The translations under genes were made by a program, and so were the position numbers. From NCBI GenBank assembly GCA_964017065.1, contig OZ024792.1, forward strand, positions 7,839,385 to 7,903,384: a stretch of DNA of 64,000 nucleotides. Reading direction: 5' to 3'. The stretch is from Haliclona indistincta (lineage: Eukaryota > Porifera > Demospongiae > Haplosclerida > Chalinidae). Position 1 is the stretch's first letter; every line of letters begins with the position of its first letter. The notes under the pieces were generated by a model. It was not told the DNA's origin. It saw only the letters and a program-made list of their open reading frames with translations, and made no database searches. Shown piece after piece: positions 59,671 to 64,000 of this stretch.

Positions 59671-62162
59671 TTATGTGGTTGTGGCTGCTGAGTCAAGTCG
59701 TGGTCGCTTAGCGACGCTGTCTTGTTCACCATCCGGTGGGTCACTGGCCGTTGCTGTGTCGCCTTCTTCACCAGCAGCAGTAGTAGCGGGATTTGGTGGA
59801 TCTTCTTCATCGGATTTGTCTTTTTGTGAGTGTTGCTGGTGGAGTTGATGATGATGCAAAGTCTGAGAGATCTGTTGATAGATGCGGTCATATTGATGTT
59901 TGAGCTGTTCCAAGTCTCGTATCAATGGAGGACTCAGCCCCATGCCTGGGTTTGAGGATGGAGTGAATGGGAACGTGCCTGGTAGCTGTTGCTTGTTCTC
60001 GTAGTTTGAAGGCGCAAGTAGAAACGGCTGTCCCATGTTTTGTGCTTGTAGAACAATATTGCTGCCAGATGCCTGTCCTCTACTAGTCCCTGGAGTGGGT
60101 TGAATGCTGACAGGGAAAGCAACTAGAGCTGAAGCAGCTGAATCCCCAGCAGTGGCTGAGCCAAGAGGTAGCTCACTGGTGAGGCTGGAGAGAAGAGGAG
60201 AGAGGTTGCTGAGAATGTTCGGTGTGCTCAGAGAAACTACAGGAGTGGTCAGTGACTCCATTGAGCAGGTGACTGGGTTGAGTAAGGCGGCACTAGTGTT
60301 AGCTCTTGTTACTGTAGGTACAGTGGCAGAGCTGCTCACAGCAGCAACCGTATTATCCAGTCCTACCATGGGAGGTGGTGAACTTGGTGCCTGTAGACAC
60401 AGTATGTGATGAAGAGACAAGTTGATAGCAACACTAACTCACTGAACGATAAACAAAGCCTTTTTGACCAGGTAGAACAACTCGCAGCTGAGGACGAGAA
60501 GATGAAGCTGCTCCATCACCGTTACTATCTCCAGTTCGTCCACCGGAATCATCCGAAGCTACTGGAGATTTCTTCTCTGATCCACCCGAGCCAAGAGAGA
60601 TGTAGTGCCGTCCACTTCCTTTACAGAAAACATAAAAATTTGCATTGTAGTTGCTACATTGTACACCGCTTACCAGGTAGGTGGAGTTTGAGTGTCTGGT
60701 TACGTATTGTCTGCAGTCTAGTGGGTGTGCCTGTGGGCGGGGGCATCATAGAACCACTCCCAGTAGAGGCAGGTGATGAAGTGGTGTCCGGTGAGAATGG
60801 TGTCCCTGAAGAGCTAGACCCAGTAGAACCAGCTGAGACAAGTACACGCTGAGCAACACGAGGACTTGAGGAAGATGGTACAGGAATGGAGACAGGCATA
60901 GCTTGTGGTATCCGTGGAGAGATCAGGACAGGAGCTGGCTGCGCTGGAACGACGTGTGCAGGCTGAACCTAGAGAGAAAGAGATACAATAAGTGAGAGAG
61001 GTGATGTCCTTACTGTACGATCCAGCATGTCAAACTCGTCACTCAAGCGTTGGTAGGCAGTAGGTCCTCCATGGTCAGCAGCACCCACCATGTACTGCCT
61101 GGTGTCTTCATCATCCTCACCACCATCTTCATCTCCTCCATGACCACCTTTCTCCTTCCTTGTGATATCCTGCAGGACCAAACAATCTGCCATCAAGTAG
61201 TGCACTAGCTAGACTGCAGTTGTGGTGTATTGGGTCACCAATAATACATTATTCCCATTAGCATATTGCACTATCTATTTACCTCTGCTGCCAATTCACT
61301 GTTAGCTTTGAATTGGTTAATATAGCGCTTCTTCCATCTATATAACCAACCATTAGATGCTTTAAAGTTTGGCATATCGAGGCACTCGGCAATCTCCTTT
61401 GCTTTCTGGCACAACAAAGCACCAGGTAAGTGCACACCCATCACAGAGTTCGATTCATACCATCTGTAGAGTGCCTCATTCACTTCAAGAAACTCACAGG
61501 CTCTGTATCTTTTAAGAAAGAAAGAATCTTTACTTAATAGATTCCCGTTGTATAGCTCTAGAACCGTGTCCTTGTCTTTTAGTATTCCAGATATTTGCGT
61601 TTTTCCACAATCAAATAAGTCAGCCAGTTTTCTGAGGCCAAGTTTTGGATCTTCCTCAGCCAATTTTATCACCTCAAACTTCTTTTGCAGAGTAAGTGCA
61701 CGTCGAGGAGCCCTCGGACTAGGAGAAGGCAGCGACATTTTCTCGTGGCTCGCTCGTGGCGAAAGCCACGGGTAGCAGTGTGCTTTATTTAGAATACTCA
61801 TGCATGTCATGTAACGAGGGAATTGGAATTTTGAACAAAGTCTCTTACCTCTAGTATGTCAGCATTAGTTTTACTCTCGTCTGGGTCTTTGAATTCAGTG
61901 TAGCGGATTAGGATAGAGTTCATGTTAGAGCTAGCATACTGGTACAGCTTGCTGTTGTTAGATATCATTATGACGGCAACCTCCACATCACACAGAACGC
62001 TCAGCTCATACGCCTTCTTGAGCAAACCTGCCTTTCGCTTACTGAACGTGATCTAATCATTCCAACGAACAATTATAATAGATCAGTGTGAACTGACAAT
62101 GAACATTACCTGTCTGTTCCGTTCATCCTGTATTCGTGATATTTGGATCTTCTTTCTTCCCA
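59671..62162 (-). CDS. MEF2: MEF2 transcription factor (MADS box + MEF2 domain)
   Basis: Exon 1 (62162-62109) [18 protein letters not shown]; exon 2 (62052-61849) completes the MADS box and MEF2 domain ([48 protein letters not shown]); exon 3 begins at 61169 ([12 protein letters not shown]). The rest is a Ser/Pro/Thr/Gln-rich transactivation region ending [12 protein letters not shown], with the TAA at 59673-59671. MADS residues that contact DNA are conserved. MEF2 dimers bind YTAWWWWTAR sites and recruit class IIa HDACs or p300. The distal region also has a His/Gln-rich stretch ([10 protein letters not shown]). Intron 2 contains a transposase-derived ORF (61738-61283). A CG-rich stretch at 62235-62300 lies upstream and may be its promoter. 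Confidence 0.93.
61283..61738 (-). CDS. CENP-B/Tigger-type DNA-binding exon nested in MEF2 intron 2
   Basis: From ATG 61738 the frame gives 152 residues. The first half matches the pogo/Tigger/CENP-B N-terminal helix-turn-helix ([36 protein letters not shown]), and the second half the CENP-B-type HTH ([42 protein letters not shown]). It stops at AAE followed by GTAAAT, a good splice donor after a complete codon; the ORF ends three codons later. No DDE catalytic domain follows. On the same strand, 113 bases on, is the acceptor of MEF2 exon 3, also phase 0. It could be an alternative first exon of MEF2, a cassette exon, or only a transposon relic. The intact frame favours function or youth. Confidence 0.65.
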
Positions 62163-62726
62163 TTTCTCTTGTAGGGTGCAACTATTGTGTAGAACTACAG
62201 TCAATACATGGATGTACATGTGCTACACTAGGCAGGCGCGCGCTGTGGTTGCTTCCGCGGGACAGCGTACACCCACCGCGCCTGCATGGCGCGCGCGCGG
62301 TTACAATTCTCTTTTAGTTTGCTGAAGCTATTGCTAGCTCGACAGCTCAAGTGAATGCTCAGAGCTTCGCCGAGGATCAGAGTTGATCTATTTTTAGTGA
62401 CAAATGACTCCCAACTCCATATTCGATGATCGAGCTATTTTTGTTTGTCAAGAAATGTCAGCTACAGATCATGATTGTGATACTATTTTTGGCTAGCCTG
62501 TGATTATAAATACCGCGTATAAAAATAGCCCATAGACTCACTTGAATCGTGGCGAGGAGTGGGTTTGCTGTTGAATAACTCAGATAACAAGCGAGGAATA
62601 GAGAGCACAGGGCAGTAGTTGGCGGTTCAAGTGGGCCAAGAACTAGAAACGGGTTGTAAGGTCAATAAAATCACGTGATGAAAATGGCCGCCAATGGTTG
62701 ACGTGATTTTCACCTCGAGACGAATA

Positions 62727-64000
62727 ATGGCAGACAGCTGTATAGTGCTTAATTGCAGTTGTAATTCGTACGTTCAGGCGCCTAGCAAGAACACGAATAG
62801 AGGGTAAGATAACATATTAGCAGTGTCTTATCTTGATCACGTGATCTACTGCTATGCAGAACCCTCTTGTGTTTCAAAACCTCTTGTGACGCTTGTCACC
62901 ATGCACGCGAAGAGCACAGACCACTGACTGAACTAGATCGATTCATTCAAGCTGAGTTTGCAATTGCATCCAGAAACCCATGCACCGGACAGATTCCTGT
63001 ACACCAGGTGCTGAAATCAAGTTTATTTGGTGGGTATGATCCCATACCGATATTGAACGATGAAACGCCTAATGAAATTGAGGGGGTGAGCGAAGGCACC
63101 ATTATTATCATTACTATTATTAATCCTTAGGAAGCTGGTGTTCCATGCCCCTGCAGTGGTTTCCAGTATCCAAACTCTGCCATTGTTAGTATCATGCAGA
63201 AGCATCGCTCCTCCTCACGTGACACACTCAATGAGCGTCTCTCTCTTACTGTCTGTTCCCATTGCTCACACCCTCTCATCAACCACCAGTGGCAAACCAC
63301 AGCTACACAGAACGCAGCTGTTCCAAGTTTCATTGCAGACAATACTCTTCGAGTAAGATTGCACTCATCCATCAATTTAAACCGTCACATCAATGTATCT
63401 GATTTCGGGGCTCTTGTTGATGTCTTCTTTGAAGACAACATGGTGACGTTACTAGCTGTTCTAGACTCACAAGAGAATGGGTGTGGTCTGGTATATCAGT
63501 CATGCAGAACCAAGGACGAAGCTTTCAAAATTTCTGTCCAGCTTGGAGTAGTAAAAATCAAGTCAAATGAGAAGAGACGAAGTCAGAAAGGTGTTCTGAG
63601 AACTAGAAAGAGTGCCCGTCTTGCCGGCAAGGACGTGGATAGTGAGGAAAAAGAGAAAATTGAGCAGAGAAAAAAAGAGCATGAGGAGCAAATGGGACTG
63701 ATTACTAGCAGTGTGAGTAGCTTGATGGACTCCATGAAGACTGCACCTGTTCAACCTCTCCCTCCAGTAAGTGTCTCTCTCTCTCTCTCTTATTCTTCAT
63801 CTCTCACCTAAATTGTAGGACCTACACACTGCTACGATACAATGCATCTCATCTTGTTGGGTCAGCTCCTCCTGTCTATTAGTTGCAGCTGGAACTCTTG
63901 ATGGACGTGTAGGAACATTTCAAACTTCCGGCACACAGCTAGACTCATTGTCCTGGTTGAACACCGAGGGAGAGGAGAGCTCTGTATCGTGGTGAGATAT
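62727..64000 (+). CDS. Unrecognised protein, 5' part (continues beyond window)
   Basis: Exons 62727-62803, 62860-63085, 63131-63766 and 63819-63991, with agreeing phases 2, 0, 0 and 2; the last donor (GTGAGATAT) lies at the window edge. Residues 1-100 are cysteine/histidine-rich (CIVLNCSCNSY, CDACHHAREEHRPL), followed by CPCSGFQYPN and VCSHCSHPLINHQW, suggesting zinc-binding clusters. A globular region follows (INVSDFGALVDVFFEDNMVTLLAVLDSQ), then a basic stretch RRSQKGVLRTRKSARL and a charged coiled coil (EEKEKIEQRKKEHEEQMG). The last visible exon (CLLVAAGTLDGRVGTF) resembles a WD-repeat strand. Nuclear or chromatin association is a guess from the basic region. Divergent from MEF2 (starts 565 bases apart). 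Confidence 0.7.

Noticed and set aside
61271..61810. Complete Tigger transposase gene in the MEF2 intron
   Set aside because: Only the DNA-binding half is present; no DDE domain follows on either strand.

Overview
This window is nuclear DNA from an intron-rich, gene-dense, AT-rich invertebrate genome. The most likely source is a sponge (demosponge-like); this is inference. The support is the metazoan gene set (MEF2, PINCH, PAM, RASSF, GNB5, MYDGF), introns mostly of about 48-110 bases, Death/CARD/ZU5 and AIG1-type GTPase genes, and decayed LINE, SINE and foldback elements. Most genes were rebuilt by hand from splice sites and reading-frame phase.

Layout. 1-4419 (- strand): two neighbouring genes for secreted/membrane proteins built on 11-residue repeats. 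4685-5818: intronless DNMT2. 6028-17658: three tandem asparagine synthetase genes (the first a pseudogene) separated by repeat-rich DNA that contains a micro-inverted piece of SART3. 17823-22207 (-): SART3. 22254-30570: an immune-like block of two AIG1-type GTPases and a Death/CARD/ZU5/Death gene. 30644-34381 (-): VPS9-domain protein. 34517-39313 (-): RASSF. 41466-43337: Ig-like receptor. 43613-45245 (-): remains of an HCN channel. 45813-46502: MYDGF. 46661-47521 (-): TRAP-beta. 47771-49844: G-beta-5. 50083-54016: bifunctional peptide-amidating enzyme PAM. 54183-55519 (-): 5'-truncated retroelement. 55630-57472: PINCH. 57605-59077 (-): intronless sulfatase. 59194-59391: a tiny C18orf32/UPF0729-like protein. 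59671-62162 (-): MEF2. 62727-end: an unrecognised gene.

The most exciting item is at 59194-59583. The small UPF0729-like ORF has an in-frame TGA exactly where the family has the first Cys of its N-terminal CxxC. About 120 bases after the stop lies a hairpin with all the hallmarks of a type II SECIS element (GTGA/TGAT core, AAA 12 bases after the quartet, extra apical helix, closed base helix). This looks like an undescribed selenoprotein with a UxxC motif.

Second, MEF2 intron 2 holds a CENP-B/Tigger-type DNA-binding ORF that ends at a phase-0 splice donor matching the next MEF2 exon, a candidate host-transposase fusion. Third, CT microsatellites sit repeatedly at 3' splice sites, always pyrimidine on the coding strand. 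Genes are packed as head-to-head pairs (start codons 46-565 bases apart) and tail-to-tail pairs (stops 73-280 bases apart).
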